Shown here: positions 45,823 to 57,000 of the stretch, in pieces | Position numbering within the stretch: position 1 is the first letter of the stretch | How the letters are laid out: each line of letters begins with the position of its first letter | Assembly: GCF_029873255.1 (NCBI RefSeq) | Contig: NZ_CP123622.1 | Coordinates: forward strand, 2,641,001 to 2,705,000 | DNA from: Pigmentibacter sp. JX0631 | Lineage (GTDB): Bacteria; Bdellovibrionota_B; Oligoflexia; Silvanigrellales; Silvanigrellaceae | Direction: 5' to 3' | DNA length: 64,000 nucleotides | The notes under the pieces: generated by a model | The model's input: only the letters and a program-made list of their open reading frames with translations | What the model was told of the DNA's origin: nothing | Database searches by the model: none | Made by a program: the position numbers and the translations under genes

Positions 45823-48103
45823 TGCAACGTAATTCCTTAGCAGCAGAGACCATATTTTTTAAGGCAGGTTCAACCTCATTCCATGATCTTGTTTTTAAAC
45901 CACAATCTGGATTTACCCAAATTTTATTTTTCGCAAAAATATGTGCAGCTTTTTTCAATAAAGAAACAATTTCTTCTTTGCTTGGAATTCTTGGTGAATG
46001 AATATCATAAACCCCAGGCCCAATTTCATTTGGATAACTAATTTTAGAAAAATCAGAAAAAAGTTCTAGTTGTGAACGAGACATTTCAATTGAAATGACA
46101 TCTGCATCCAGTGCTATGATAGCAGGTAGGATATCGCCAAAACTAGAATAACACATATGGGTGTGAATTTGTGTTTCATCTTTTACTCCACTAGTGGCTA
46201 ACTTAAAAGCTTGAACTGCCCAAGATAAATAATTTGGCCAATCTTTACTTTGCAAAGGTAATCCTTCGCGAATGGCTGGCTCATCGACTTGAATAATTTT
46301 AATCCCTAACTTTTCTAGTTCAAGAATTTCTTCACGTAAAGCGAGTGCAATTTGAAAGCACGTTTCACTTTTTGGTTGATCTTCTCTGCAAAATGACCAT
46401 TGAAGGATTGTTACAGGTCCTGTTAGCATTCCTTTTAAGGGTTTGTGAGTCAATGATTGCGCATAAGTTGTCCATTCGACTGTTAAAGCTGATTTTCTGG
46501 AGACATCGCCATAAATAATTGGTGGCTTCACGCAGCGTGAGCCAAAACTTTGCACCCAACCATTTGTTGTAAAGGCAAAACCATTTAAATTTTCTGCAAA
46601 AAACTCGACCATGTCATTTCGCTCAAATTCTCCATGAACTAAAACATCAAGTCCTATTTCTTCTTGTTTATTTAGACATTTTTGAATTTCCTGTTGCATA
46701 AAGTGATTATAATTTTCACTTGATAAATTTCCATTCCGCCAGTTAGCTCGAGCTTTTCTAACTTGTTCTGTTTGTGGAAAAGAACCAATTGTAGTTGTTG
46801 GATAGTCAGGCAATTTTAACTTTTCTTTTTGAATTTTTTCTCGTACTTCATGGGGAGAATTTCTGTTAAAGAAATTATCTTTTATTTTTGTTTGTTCTTC
46901 TAATGATATTATTTGGGAGTTTAGACTAGAGTTATTTCTATTTGCTAAAATTTCAACATTTTCTTTTAGTAAATCTAAATTTTTTGTCAGAAATACATTT
47001 TTTAATAGACTTAGTTCTTCTAGTTTTTGAACGGCAAAAGATAACCATTTTTTTATTTTTAAATCTAACTTTTCTTCATAGTTCAAGTTAATTGGTGAAT
47101 GAAGCAAAGAACAAGATGGAGCTAGTATAATATTTTGTGAATTTCTTTTTGTAATTACATAAGTTAAAATTGAGTAAGCATGATTTAAATTACCTTTCCA
47201 TATATTTCGTCCATCAATTATTCCAAGGGATAGTATTACATTTGTAGGAATTTTTGTTAATGCGAGTTCGAGTTGTTCTTCTGCTCGTATTAAATCAAGA
47301 TGAATTCCATCGAGATTTATTTTTGCAAATAAATCAAAATGTACTTCGACAGAAGAAAAATAAGTAGTTAACATAATTTTAGGTCTTGATATTATTGCTG
47401 TTAATTTATGGTATGCTTTTTCAAAATATTGCAATTTGGTGTAGTCAAGATCACAACTAAGACAAGGTTCATCTATTTGGATCCAATCAACTCCAATTTG
47501 GGTAAGTGCTGAAAAAAGTTCTTCATAAATTGGTACAATATTGTCGAGAAGTGTCAAAGTAGATTTTTCGATTTTACTATCTGAAAATTTTGCTAACAAT
47601 AAAAAAGAAAATGGGCCAATTATTACTGGGCGTGTATTTATTCCTAAAGATTTTGCATCTAGAAAATCATGCATTATTTTAGTTGCATTTAATTTAAAGG
47701 TTTGAAATTCGTCTAATTCAGGAACAATATAGTGATAATTTGTATCAAACCATTTTGTCATTTCAAGTGCTACTAAATCAATATTTTTGTCACTATTTTG
47801 GAAACCTCTTGCCATTGCAAAGTATCTATCAAGAGGATTTTCAATCACTAGAAATTTTTTTGGGATTGCTCCTAATAAAATAGCCATATCTAAAACATGA
47901 TCATAAAAAGTAAAGTCGTTGCTTGGGATGTAATTTATCCCTAATTCTTTTTGTAAAAACCAATTATTAAGTTTAATTTTATAGGCAACGACATTTAACT
48001 CTGATTCACTTATTTTTCTTTGCCAAAAATTTTCCAACGCTTTTTTTAATTCTCTATTATCTCCAATGCGGGGAAAACCTAAATTTGCTAACGAAACTGA
48101 CAT
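45812..48103 (-). CDS. metE: Cobalamin-independent methionine synthase
   Basis: MetE transfers the methyl of 5-methyltetrahydropteroyl-triglutamate to homocysteine. The 763-residue protein has the N-terminal MetE half (LGFPRIGDNRELKKALENFW) and the catalytic C-terminal half: TTIGSFPQTEQVRKAR, a zinc site in IHTHMCYSSFGD (His, Cys) and NPDCGLKTR (Cys), and the homocysteine-binding ISIEMSRS region. Expression is under an upstream cobalamin riboswitch with a hairpin over its ribosome-binding site, implying the cell also has or takes up B12 and a B12-dependent alternative. It is followed by the S66 peptidase gene with an 11-base overlap. Confidence 0.97.
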   Translation of the reverse strand: MSVSLANLGFPRIGDNRELKKALENFWQRKISESELNVVAYKIKLNNWFLQKELGINYIPSNDFTFYDHVLDMAILLGAIPKKFLVIENPLDRYFAMARGFQNSDKNIDLVALEMTKWFDTNYHYIVPELDEFQTFKLNATKIMHDFLDAKSLGINTRPVIIGPFSFLLLAKFSDSKIEKSTLTLLDNIVPIYEELFSALTQIGVDWIQIDEPCLSCDLDYTKLQYFEKAYHKLTAIISRPKIMLTTYFSSVEVHFDLFAKINLDGIHLDLIRAEEQLELALTKIPTNVILSLGIIDGRNIWKGNLNHAYSILTYVITKRNSQNIILAPSCSLLHSPINLNYEEKLDLKIKKWLSFAVQKLEELSLLKNVFLTKNLDLLKENVEILANRNNSSLNSQIISLEEQTKIKDNFFNRNSPHEVREKIQKEKLKLPDYPTTTIGSFPQTEQVRKARANWRNGNLSSENYNHFMQQEIQKCLNKQEEIGLDVLVHGEFERNDMVEFFAENLNGFAFTTNGWVQSFGSRCVKPPIIYGDVSRKSALTVEWTTYAQSLTHKPLKGMLTGPVTILQWSFCREDQPKSETCFQIALALREEILELEKLGIKIIQVDEPAIREGLPLQSKDWPNYLSWAVQAFKLATSGVKDETQIHTHMCYSSFGDILPAIIALDADVISIEMSRSQLELFSDFSKISYPNEIGPGVYDIHSPRIPSKEEIVSLLKKAAHIFAKNKIWVNPDCGLKTRSWNEVEPALKNMVSAAKELRCNDS

Positions 48104-48105
48104 AA

Positions 48106-48126
48106 GCTCCTCCTTCGGGAGAGAGC
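48106..48126 (-). promoter_or_regulatory. Hairpin sequestering the metE ribosome-binding site
   Basis: In the metE mRNA, GCTC-T-CTCC pairs with GGAGGAGC around a CGAA loop (one bulged base; 8 base pairs). The 3' arm contains the Shine-Dalgarno GGAGGAG ending 3 bases before the ATG. This is the expected expression platform for translational control by the riboswitch just upstream. Confidence 0.7.
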
Positions 48127-48199
48127 GAAATATTCAAAACTGAAAAGGTTTAAAACCTTCAAAAAAATAATAATATTTTTGTGAAAACCCTTTCCATCG

Positions 48200-48325
48200 A
48201 AGAGAACATTTCACTCATTGTTAGGCAGTTTGGGGGGATCGGACTAAGAAAGATGATCTTTCATCACCGTTGCGGGACAGAGCCAGAGTTTCACTGGGCT
48301 TCACCACACCAAATGCAGTTATAAA
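48200..48325 (-). promoter_or_regulatory. Cobalamin riboswitch (metE leader)
   Basis: On the minus strand, the core reads AGTGAAACTCTGGCTCTG then CCCGCAACGGTGA (48276-48264), closely matching the cobalamin-riboswitch core. AGTCCGAT (48245-48238) and a downstream CTGCC segment follow, matching the 3' conserved part. A small hairpin GAAAGA-TCA-TCTTTC lies between them. The element ends about 100 bases before metE. Cobalamin riboswitches shut off metE when B12 is available. Boundaries are approximate. Confidence 0.85.
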
Positions 48326-48449
48326 TTGAATTATTAATTAATGTTAAGATTAGATATTTGTCAACTATTTTAAAAGAATAAAATAAATTAAATAAATTTA
48401 AAATTTATTTAATGAAAAAAAATATTTAATAAATTTATTTTTATTTTTT

Positions 48450-48476
48450 TTGACATAAAAATAAATTTCTAATAAT
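48450..48476 (+). promoter_or_regulatory. Candidate promoter of the 48.5 kb secreted-protein gene
   Basis: A consensus -35 TTGACA (48450-48455) with AATAAT (48471-48476) as a 5-of-6 -10 has a short 15-base spacer. AAGGAA lies 7 bases before the gene's ATG at 48516. Confidence 0.4.
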
Positions 48477-48515
48477 GAATTAATTGATTTTTATTTAACT
48501 CATAAGGAAATATTT

Positions 48516-49244
48516 ATGAAAATAAAATCTTTAATTTTTAGTACCTTAATATTTGTAAGTTTTTCTGCATCAGCTAGTGTGATAAATAATTCAGCACTAA
48601 TTATAAATAAAGAGGAAACGCTTTATGATAAAATGCAAAAAATAGATGATGCAATATGGAAAACGAGTTTATGTATTTATAGCAATAGTGAAACTGACAG
48701 AATTTTGACAATGGAAGTTAAATTAAATATTCTCATTGCAGAAACTAAAAAAATCCACGAATTTTATCAAAGTAAAATTGAAATTGCATTAGCTGAAAAT
48801 AATCAAAATATTGTCCAATTTTTAAATAAAAATATTAAAGACACCAAAATTTTTAATGACATTTTAATTGACTTACAAAAGAAATTCTCATTTTTTATAA
48901 ATAAAAATGATCTAAAAAATAAACTTGATTTCAATTGTAGTGACGATAAACTAAAGTTCTTAGAAAACGGCAATATTTTTCATTTTTATGACGAAATTAA
49001 AGAAAAAAATGATAAACTTATGGAAGTAACAGAAAATATTTTTAATTTTTCTAAACAAAGAATTTATGTTGAAAAATTTGAAGATGTAAAGTATTTATAT
49101 ACTGAAAGAAAGGTTTTTGATCTTACAAATATAGAATTATTTAATATGTCTCGGATGTTAGATAAAATGTTAAGTGAGGTTAAAGATATGATTGACATAA
49201 TATTAGATCCCGAAACCTCTCAAGAGGAAGGTATATTATTTTAA
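48516..49244 (+). CDS. Secreted hypothetical protein
   Basis: The 242-residue precursor has a Sec signal peptide (MKIKSLIFSTLIFVSFSASA, cleavage after residue 20). The mature part is lysine-, asparagine- and glutamate-rich and mostly helical or coiled-coil, with two cysteines (LCIY and FNCS segments) that could form a disulfide. I do not recognise a family. It diverges from the metE riboswitch and is followed by another small secreted gene. The location in the accessory stretch before the toxin-like gene suggests a lineage-specific secreted factor. Confidence 0.75.
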   Translation: MKIKSLIFSTLIFVSFSASASVINNSALIINKEETLYDKMQKIDDAIWKTSLCIYSNSETDRILTMEVKLNILIAETKKIHEFYQSKIEIALAENNQNIVQFLNKNIKDTKIFNDILIDLQKKFSFFINKNDLKNKLDFNCSDDKLKFLENGNIFHFYDEIKEKNDKLMEVTENIFNFSKQRIYVEKFEDVKYLYTERKVFDLTNIELFNMSRMLDKMLSEVKDMIDIILDPETSQEEGILF

Positions 49245-49293
49245 AATTGTTTTTTTTCTGTTAATATTTAAATTTATATAAAAAATTTTTTTG

Positions 49294-49322
49294 TTGACAA
49301 TAATTCTTTTTTTATGTACTAG
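49294..49322 (+). promoter_or_regulatory. Candidate promoter of the 49.4 kb secreted-protein gene
   Basis: A consensus -35 TTGACA (49294-49299) is followed after 17 bases by a weak -10 (TACTAG). It lies about 40 bases upstream of the ribosome-binding site (AAAAGGAA) of the gene at 49362. Confidence 0.3.
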
Positions 49323-49361
49323 ATAGTAAATATAAGCTTCAAATAAAAAAGGAATAATAAA

Positions 49362-49733
49362 ATGAAAATAACAAAAATTTTGTCAATTTTTTCTTTACTT
49401 ACAATTAACTCAGCAAATGCAACAACTGTATTACAAACTTTGAATTGTGTAGTCTTTCAAAGATTTGGATATGTTTCAGGAGATAAATTTTATTTTAATA
49501 TAAAAGAAAACAAGAGCACAAATCCTGCGACTGTTGAAATAGCAAGCTTGCTTATTCCAACTACTGGAATTGCAAAAAATGTAGTGATTGAATTAGTTGA
49601 TCAAGATGATACAAAAGCTTATTTTGCTTATAATGAAATTTCTGCGACTTATGATAAAATTTCAAAAACTGCTTCATTTACAAAATCTTTAGATAATGGT
49701 TTAAATCAAGTTTATGCATATTGTGCAAAATAG
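49362..49733 (+). CDS. Small secreted hypothetical protein
   Basis: The 123-residue precursor has a Sec signal peptide (about 1-20, ending NANA). The mature ~100 residues look like an all-beta domain (alternating hydrophobic pattern such as ATVEIASLLIPTTGIAKNVV) with Cys in LNCVVF and at the C-terminal AYCAK, likely a disulfide. No family recognised. It converges with the desaturase gene, separated by 5 bases. Confidence 0.75.
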   Translation: MKITKILSIFSLLTINSANATTVLQTLNCVVFQRFGYVSGDKFYFNIKENKSTNPATVEIASLLIPTTGIAKNVVIELVDQDDTKAYFAYNEISATYDKISKTASFTKSLDNGLNQVYAYCAK

Positions 49734-49738
49734 TTTTA

Positions 49739-50698
49739 TTAATTACTTTCTTCAAAGTATTTAAATCTATAATCGATCCAACTTTTTAGTACTGAATTAT
49801 TTCCTTTTATATAGTTTTTTGGATTACATGCATTTGAATAATTTGGCCAGTTTAAAAGAATTTTATGCATTTTTTCTAATTTATAAGTTTGAATTTTTGG
49901 AAATAAATGATGAGTTAAATGATAATTATCTCCAAATGGGAAAAAAATAAACTTTGTAATTTTATCAGGATGGTTTCTTGTTCCTTTTATAATTCCATTT
50001 AGTGGTAGTCCTGCATGATCTGAAATTTCCATGAATACTTTAAGACAATGATATATGGTTAATTTTGCACTAAACCAAAGGATTAAAAAAATAAAAAAGC
50101 TTTGTAAAGAAAAACAAAAAATTATTACTATGCTTAAAAAAATCCACCATGTAAAAGCTCTTATAATTTCACTGAAAGAAAATATAAATAAATTTCCAAG
50201 ATAGGAACTTACTATCCAACGTTTACTTTTTAGTGCTGTTATAAAAATAGAAAGACTATTTTTTTGGTTTGTGGGATCAAGTAACTCTATACTAACAAAA
50301 TCAGGATCTTTTTCTTGTATACCTAAAAATTTGTGGTGTTCTAAATGTGATTTGCGAAAGTACTTAATATTTTCAAAAAATGAATAGCCTGCAAATAAAT
50401 TAGCTGCTAAGTCATTGATATATTGATTTTTAAATAGACTATAATGTGATGCATCATGTAGTATATTTCTCATTGTTCTTTGTTGAATTCCAAAAATAAT
50501 AATTGCTAATGGGAAAAAATAGAAACTTTTATAAGCAACTAAATACCATGCAGCAAAAATACTTAACCAAATATAAGTAATGAAAAATATACTAAACAAA
50601 TTTGATGTGTTTTCTAAATTCTTTAAATCATATATCTTATTTTCTTGTGATATGAATTTTATAGCATCTGTAATATCACGAATATTATCTTTTAACAT
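49739..50698 (-). CDS. Membrane fatty acid desaturase
   Basis: The 319-residue integral membrane protein has the three histidine boxes of di-iron acyl desaturases/hydroxylases: HDASH (81-85), HLEHH (118-122) and HLTHH (260-264), with hydrophobic pairs between boxes. It introduces double bonds (or hydroxyls) into membrane acyl chains. Substrate position and head group cannot be read. An alternative is a desaturase acting on the lipid moiety of the nearby NRPS product, but it lies 6 kb away with unrelated genes between. Confidence 0.9.
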   Translation of the reverse strand: MLKDNIRDITDAIKFISQENKIYDLKNLENTSNLFSIFFITYIWLSIFAAWYLVAYKSFYFFPLAIIIFGIQQRTMRNILHDASHYSLFKNQYINDLAANLFAGYSFFENIKYFRKSHLEHHKFLGIQEKDPDFVSIELLDPTNQKNSLSIFITALKSKRWIVSSYLGNLFIFSFSEIIRAFTWWIFLSIVIIFCFSLQSFFIFLILWFSAKLTIYHCLKVFMEISDHAGLPLNGIIKGTRNHPDKITKFIFFPFGDNYHLTHHLFPKIQTYKLEKMHKILLNWPNYSNACNPKNYIKGNNSVLKSWIDYRFKYFEESN

Positions 50699-51066
50699 AT
50701 AAAAAGCCCTATTTTTTTAGTTTTGTATATTAAACATGAAATTGTTTCTTTAGTAAATATTTTTTCTTAATATTTTTGAATATTTTAATGTTTAAATCAT
50801 GGGTTAAGTGAATTTAACCATTTATTTGAAGAAACAAAGTTACTACAAAATATCTTGCGAAGAGTTTAGTTTCGATTTTCTGACTAGAAAGTGGATTATT
50901 TTACCATTCCCAAAAAAAATTGCTCAAAGTTTTAGCGAAACTATTTGATATTGGAATGATTGATTTCTAAAAAATTTAAGATATAGATGCATTCTTTGCG
51001 TATTTGTTTATTTATTGAAATTTAGTAAACAGTATTTATTTATAAAAATATTTTATAAGGAATTGT
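50699..51066. other. Intergenic region upstream of the toxin-like gene
   Basis: This 368-base divergent spacer has no gene. A 6-base-arm inverted repeat GGTTAA-N6-TTAACC (50802-50819) is the only structure noted. The toxin gene has AAGGAA 6 bases before its ATG. No convincing -35/-10 pair was found. Confidence 0.5.
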
Positions 51067-54000
51067 ATGAAATTTAGTATTTTAATTATTTTTTTAAAAT
51101 TCGTTTCTTTTTCTTCTGTTTTTGTAATTATATCCTGCAAAAATAAAGAAGTAAAATTTGCGGAGATTGACAGCAAAAATCATATCCAATTAAATTATTC
51201 AAAATGGAGTGAATTAGATTTTTATTCTGAAGAATATTTAAATGAGTTAAAAAATGTATTAAAAAAAGAACGAACAATATCAGCAAATGTTTTAAATCAG
51301 ATTAATTTCTTAAAATCTTTAAAAAACTCAACTAATGTAGAAAGAAAGTATCTCGCATTAATAGATTTCATAAAAACTCTTCCTAAGCCATACTTAAATA
51401 CTCCTTACAAACTAAAGTATGAAGAATTAATACAGCTCATGCAAAATTATTATGAAAAAATTTCCAAACCTGTGCCTCGAATAATTCATTTTATTTGGCT
51501 TGGCGGTCCTCTTGGTGATGCACAAAAAAATTACATTAAAATTTGGGCTAAACTAAATTCAAGCCATCAAATTCATATCTGGTATGATTCAAATCATCTG
51601 TATGCCTACAATACAAAGAAGCATATGAAAGAATTTGCAAGCTTAAGTCTTTACCACTATCGAAATGAGAAAAACTATGAAACATTACTAGCAGAAAAAA
51701 TAATTGAAGAGCAAAATAAATTATTTGAGTATTTTAAAAAGGAAGTTAATTCTGATTCTGCTAGAGTAAAATATTTACATGAAAATATAAAAAGTACAAT
51801 AAATTTTGAAGAAGAATTTAAATTAAATTCTTTAAAAATGAATGATGATATTAAAAATATTGAAAATGAAATAAAAAATATTAAGTTTAAAAATATTAAT
51901 GATAATTTAGAAAATTGGAAATTAAAAGAATTTTATATTCATGAATTAAATTTAAGGAGCAACTATGCAGGAGCTGCTGATATAGTGCGAGCAAAAATTT
52001 TAAATGATTATGGAGGAATACATATAGATGCTGATTTGCTTCCAGCCTCTTATATTTTTAATAGTTTTATAGAAAAGAATACTGAATTAAAATCATCATT
52101 TGCATTGCCTCTAAAGTTAATAAGTTTAGTATTTTTAGAAAAGCTGTTTAAAGTAAATAAAAATTTGAATTTAAGTGAAACTGTAACTTCAATTTACACT
52201 TCGAAATTTCGTGATAATATGTTAAAAATTCAGAATAATCAGACTTTAGATGCAAATTTTAAGGAAAAATTTAAAAATTTAGAAGCAATTATTGATGATT
52301 TAGTTTATGAAAATAAATTTAAAGAAGTAACTAATATTTTCAGTAATTTAAATGATATCTATGTTAGAGAGGGGGAATTTAAAATAGTTTATGGAAATAA
52401 TTCATTTATTGCAAGTCATCCAACTAAAAATCCCAATGACTGGATGTTTAAAATTAATGAAAAAATTTACAATAATTATCTTGAAGTTAGTAGTATTAAA
52501 GAAAATAATCCAAAATTATCACTACCATTTAAAAAAATTGAATACTTAACTAATGAAAATGTATCTAAATATAGATATGATAGCTTGATCTTTAATAGTA
52601 GTGCTACAGTAGTCATTTCAGGTCCAATGGTATATCATCAGATTTTGCAAAAAGAATCAAAGTTTAATAGCATAAATAGTTTTGAATATTTTAACGATAA
52701 ATTTAGTTACTATACTCCTGAATCTGAAATATCAAGTTGGTATAAAAATAGCACTGAAAATGTGAAATTAGGAAATGGGATTATCTTACAAATTGGGGAT
52801 GATGAAAATACAAAAACTGCTGCTGATAATTACTTTAAAAAATACGCTGAAAAAAATATTTTTTTTCAATTAATTAACGACAATTTAATAATTGAAAATA
52901 ATCAATTTAAAGCAACAGGAAAGTTTGATTTATATCCAGAAGAAAATTTAACGTTTAGTATTATAGGACATTCTGAAAAATTAAGTGATAATTCAATGTC
53001 TTTAGGCGGATTAAATGCTGATTTTATTGCTGAAAAAATAGGGCAAAATTTTTCTGGACTAAAAAAAATAGATTATCTAAATATCATAACCTGTAATCCT
53101 GAATTTAAAAATCAAGATACATCAATTATTGAAAGTTTTACCAAAAAATTAATGGATGCAATTAACGCAAAAGGTATTATTGTTAATTTAGCAAGTTTTA
53201 GAGCCACGCAAATTAGAATTGATCAACAAGGTGAAAAATTTTATTTCCATGAGAATAAATTTACTGCACATAGAAATAATGATAAGATTTATATTCTAAG
53301 AAATAGTATTGATAATTACTTAACAATCAAAGCAGAATATCATGAAACAGATTTTACTGAAAACTATAGAACTGCTGCAAGAAATTACTTCGAAAATATT
53401 CCAATGCATTTTAGGACAATTTCTGAGCAAGGCGCATCAGGTCCTCTTGGTGATTTATCTATATATCTTGATAATTTACAGCAAAAAATTTCAAATTATA
53501 ATGACTATCATTCATTGGCAATAAAAATTTCAGAAATTACAAAAGAAATTAGAAATAAAAAAAATTTAAGTGAAAAGTATGCTCCATTTTTTTCTACAAT
53601 AGATGAAAAAAATAAGTCAATTAGTTTTACAAATGTTGAAACAGGTCATTTTTCCAAAGACATTATACTTAAAGATGATGAGTTTAAAGTTTTTAAAGAA
53701 ACATGGAATTTACTGCAAAATGAAATGAAATCATTAGATGGGATAAAAATAAAAACAAATAACGACGGAGTGATCAATTATCTAAATGAAGGAGAAGGTT
53801 TAGGAATGACTCCTTTATTTATGGCTCAAACTCTTTATAGTATTTTCAAAACTGAAACATTAAAAACCGAGAATGCATTAAGCAAAATTTTTCAATTTCA
53901 AGCTTACTTATTTTACTCACAATTAAGTTTAGATATTTTAAGTAAAATTGATCAACTTGAATTCATTATAAAGCAACTTATTCAATCAAAAGCTTTTCAA

Positions 54001-57000
54001 GAAGAAAAAAACTTTGTTTCTAATATTGATCATTTACTCGGAAAATTACAAATTTCTAGGTACTTAGGAGTTGGGTTTAGCTTTGCAAATGTGGCATTAG
54101 ATGCATTTGAATTAGCCTATGTGGATAATAATAAAAAATCTATATTTGCAACTCAATTAGCTTTTGATTCAGTAAATGCTTTTTCAACTTTAGCAAACAT
54201 TTCAATCGGGGAAGGAATAGCATCAAGTGTTTTAGGATATTTGAGTACCCCCTTAGCCGGTTTATCTATTGGATTTACTGGTTTTGCAACGGCTTCAATA
54301 AATGCACAAGAAGAAGCAATTTCAATAGCCAAATATTTTAATGAATATGCCAAAGATCATTCTAGGATTGGAATTATGGATGTTTGTGGAGAGAAAAATA
54401 AAAATACTATCTCATTAATGCACAGCTTATTTATACAAAATAGTGATAAAGAGTGTAAAGGAATGCTAAATTCTGCAGTTATAACGACAATTGATTTACA
54501 AACAGAAAATAAACTAAAATTAACTTATGGTTCTCATTCTGTGTCGAAAACTAAAAATTGGGATGCGGGTGTCTTTCATAATTATTTTTCAAATTTTCAA
54601 GGAAGCTCAAAATTTCCCGAGTCTAATAAAAATGAATTTTTTAATTTAAGAGAATCTATTTCACAAAATATGCATAAGGAATTTGACATAACAGGAAAAG
54701 ATAATATAATTTTACCTTTTTTAGTAGAGAAAAATATATCTTATAGTTACTCATATACTCCAGGTATTATGTCAAGAAATAATGATAGTTTAACAACGGT
54801 AGATATTCTTGCAAGTGCTAGAAAAAATGAATTTATATTCAGATATTTTGTAGATTTATTTGAATATGGAATGCGTAATCTCTTTTTTGAAACTAAAAAT
54901 ATAAATATAAATGTACTTCTTGGTAAAAAATCAAGAAATCTGATATTTCCTGAAATACCTCTTCAATATTTAGATAAGTTATCTTATACATTGAAGGGAA
55001 GTGAAGGAAAATATTCTCTTTTAATTAACGACAATTTGAGTATTAATATTATAGCTAAAGATAAAGATAAATGGATTTTCAATTTGCAAGATAAAAATAT
55101 TCAACTTAAATTTATTTCTAAAGGAGTTTTCTTTGGTGGAAGAAATTTGAAAATTTATTTTACTGGAAACTTACCAAAAGAAATTGTAATTAATGAAGAG
55201 AAAAAATCTTATAAGTTAGAACCTGCAAATGGAAAAATTTTAGAAATATTAGAACTTGATTTTAATGAATTTAAAAAATATGGCATCAATGAAAAATTAT
55301 TCAATACAATATATCTGTCTGGAAGTCATAACTCCTTTATTAAAATAAATAAATATGTTGAAAATAATGTAAATAAAATTGCCTGGTATGATGTTAAAAA
55401 TTCTGAAATATTATCACCTTATCTTGAAAATGAAGAAAATTTTAATTTCTTTAATTTAAAATTTATGGGAAGAAATAAAGAAAAAATATATTATTTTGAC
55501 CTTGATACAAGAATAATATTTGAACAAAATATTTTAGTAAAAAATAAAGTTAACACTAAACCTTTGGCAAGGGTAATGAAAAATACTGAGCCATTTTTTG
55601 ATTTAGAAAATGGCTTAATTTATTATAAAATGAATTTAGAAAGAAGTTTACCAGCATCAGCTCAAGAATGGGAATTTCTTGTCGCAAGGAATTCCGATGA
55701 AAGAACATTAATTGAAGTTAATATCAATGCTGAAAATATTAAACCAGAAGATATAGAATCAATATTAAAAAATCAAATAGCGTTTAATATAAATCAAGCT
55801 GTAAAGTTTACTTTTAAAAGTAATTTCATTCTTGGTTGGTACATTAAAAAGAATAAAGATATTAATTTTAATAAATTTATTAAATTAAAAAATACCAAGA
55901 TAAATAATCTCAATTATGTTGGATATTATAAAAATAGTAAAAATGAAATTTTCCATTTGTTTAGTAAGAAAGATAAAGAAAATAAGATATTTCTATTTAG
56001 ATACGATGAAAAAAGATCTATCTTTGAGAAAATTATCCTTCCAGTAATTAATTTTGAAAAACAAAATATTATTTCTTTATCAGTTTTAAATAATATTCCT
56101 ATTATTATGTCAAGTAGTAGATTTCTGTATCACTTTAATCAGCAAGGGGAGCTTGTGCTAAGTGGGATAAATTTTTCTTTTCCCAGCGACAAAACTGACA
56201 ATCTTGAATTTAAAATAAAATCAATATTAAAAAGTCATATCAAACATGAACCTGTTATTACTTTAGTTGATTCCATTGGGAATTTAGCATGGTATCATTT
56301 TTCAAATGATTTATTTCTTTTATTTGATAGTAATAAAAAATATTTGGGGAATAATAAAAATGGAGTATATTTTTTTAAAGAAGTTGGGAGCAATAAAATT
56401 TATGTAAAAAATTTAAAATCAGGAAATTTAAAGAATTATAAACTTGAGCAATTCGGAGAAAGAATATCTTTTAAGTCAAATTCAAGTGAAGAAGATTTTA
56501 TTCTTGCTAAAAATCTTAAAGATACTATCTATTTTTCCACTCCTATAAATTTTTCAAAAGAGAGTGTTTCTTTAGGTGATAAGGAACTCCAGGAATTAAA
56601 TTACTTTAAACCTTTATATAAAGAAAGGTCACTTGTTGAAAGTAATTTAGCTGCAAGTTATTATTCAGGTATTTTAAGACAAAATTCAAAATTAACTTCC
56701 CAAGTAAAATTAGATGAAAAATATCCTAAAGAATCTTTTCCTAGAAGAAGTATTATGTTTGTAAATGAAGGTTGGTATAATTCAGCTATTGAAATTGAAA
56801 TTCAAGACATAAAAGGTAAAAAATCATTATTCCATAGTTGGTGGGGGTCACGAAGTAAATTTACAATAACACCACAAATACCTATAAATACAAGTGATAT
56901 CAAAATCTCAATTCAATCATATCTTTTTGGTTGGGATGATCCTTTTTTTGTCGGTTACTATAAACTTTCAGATTTACCTTTGTGTTTAAACACAAGTGGA

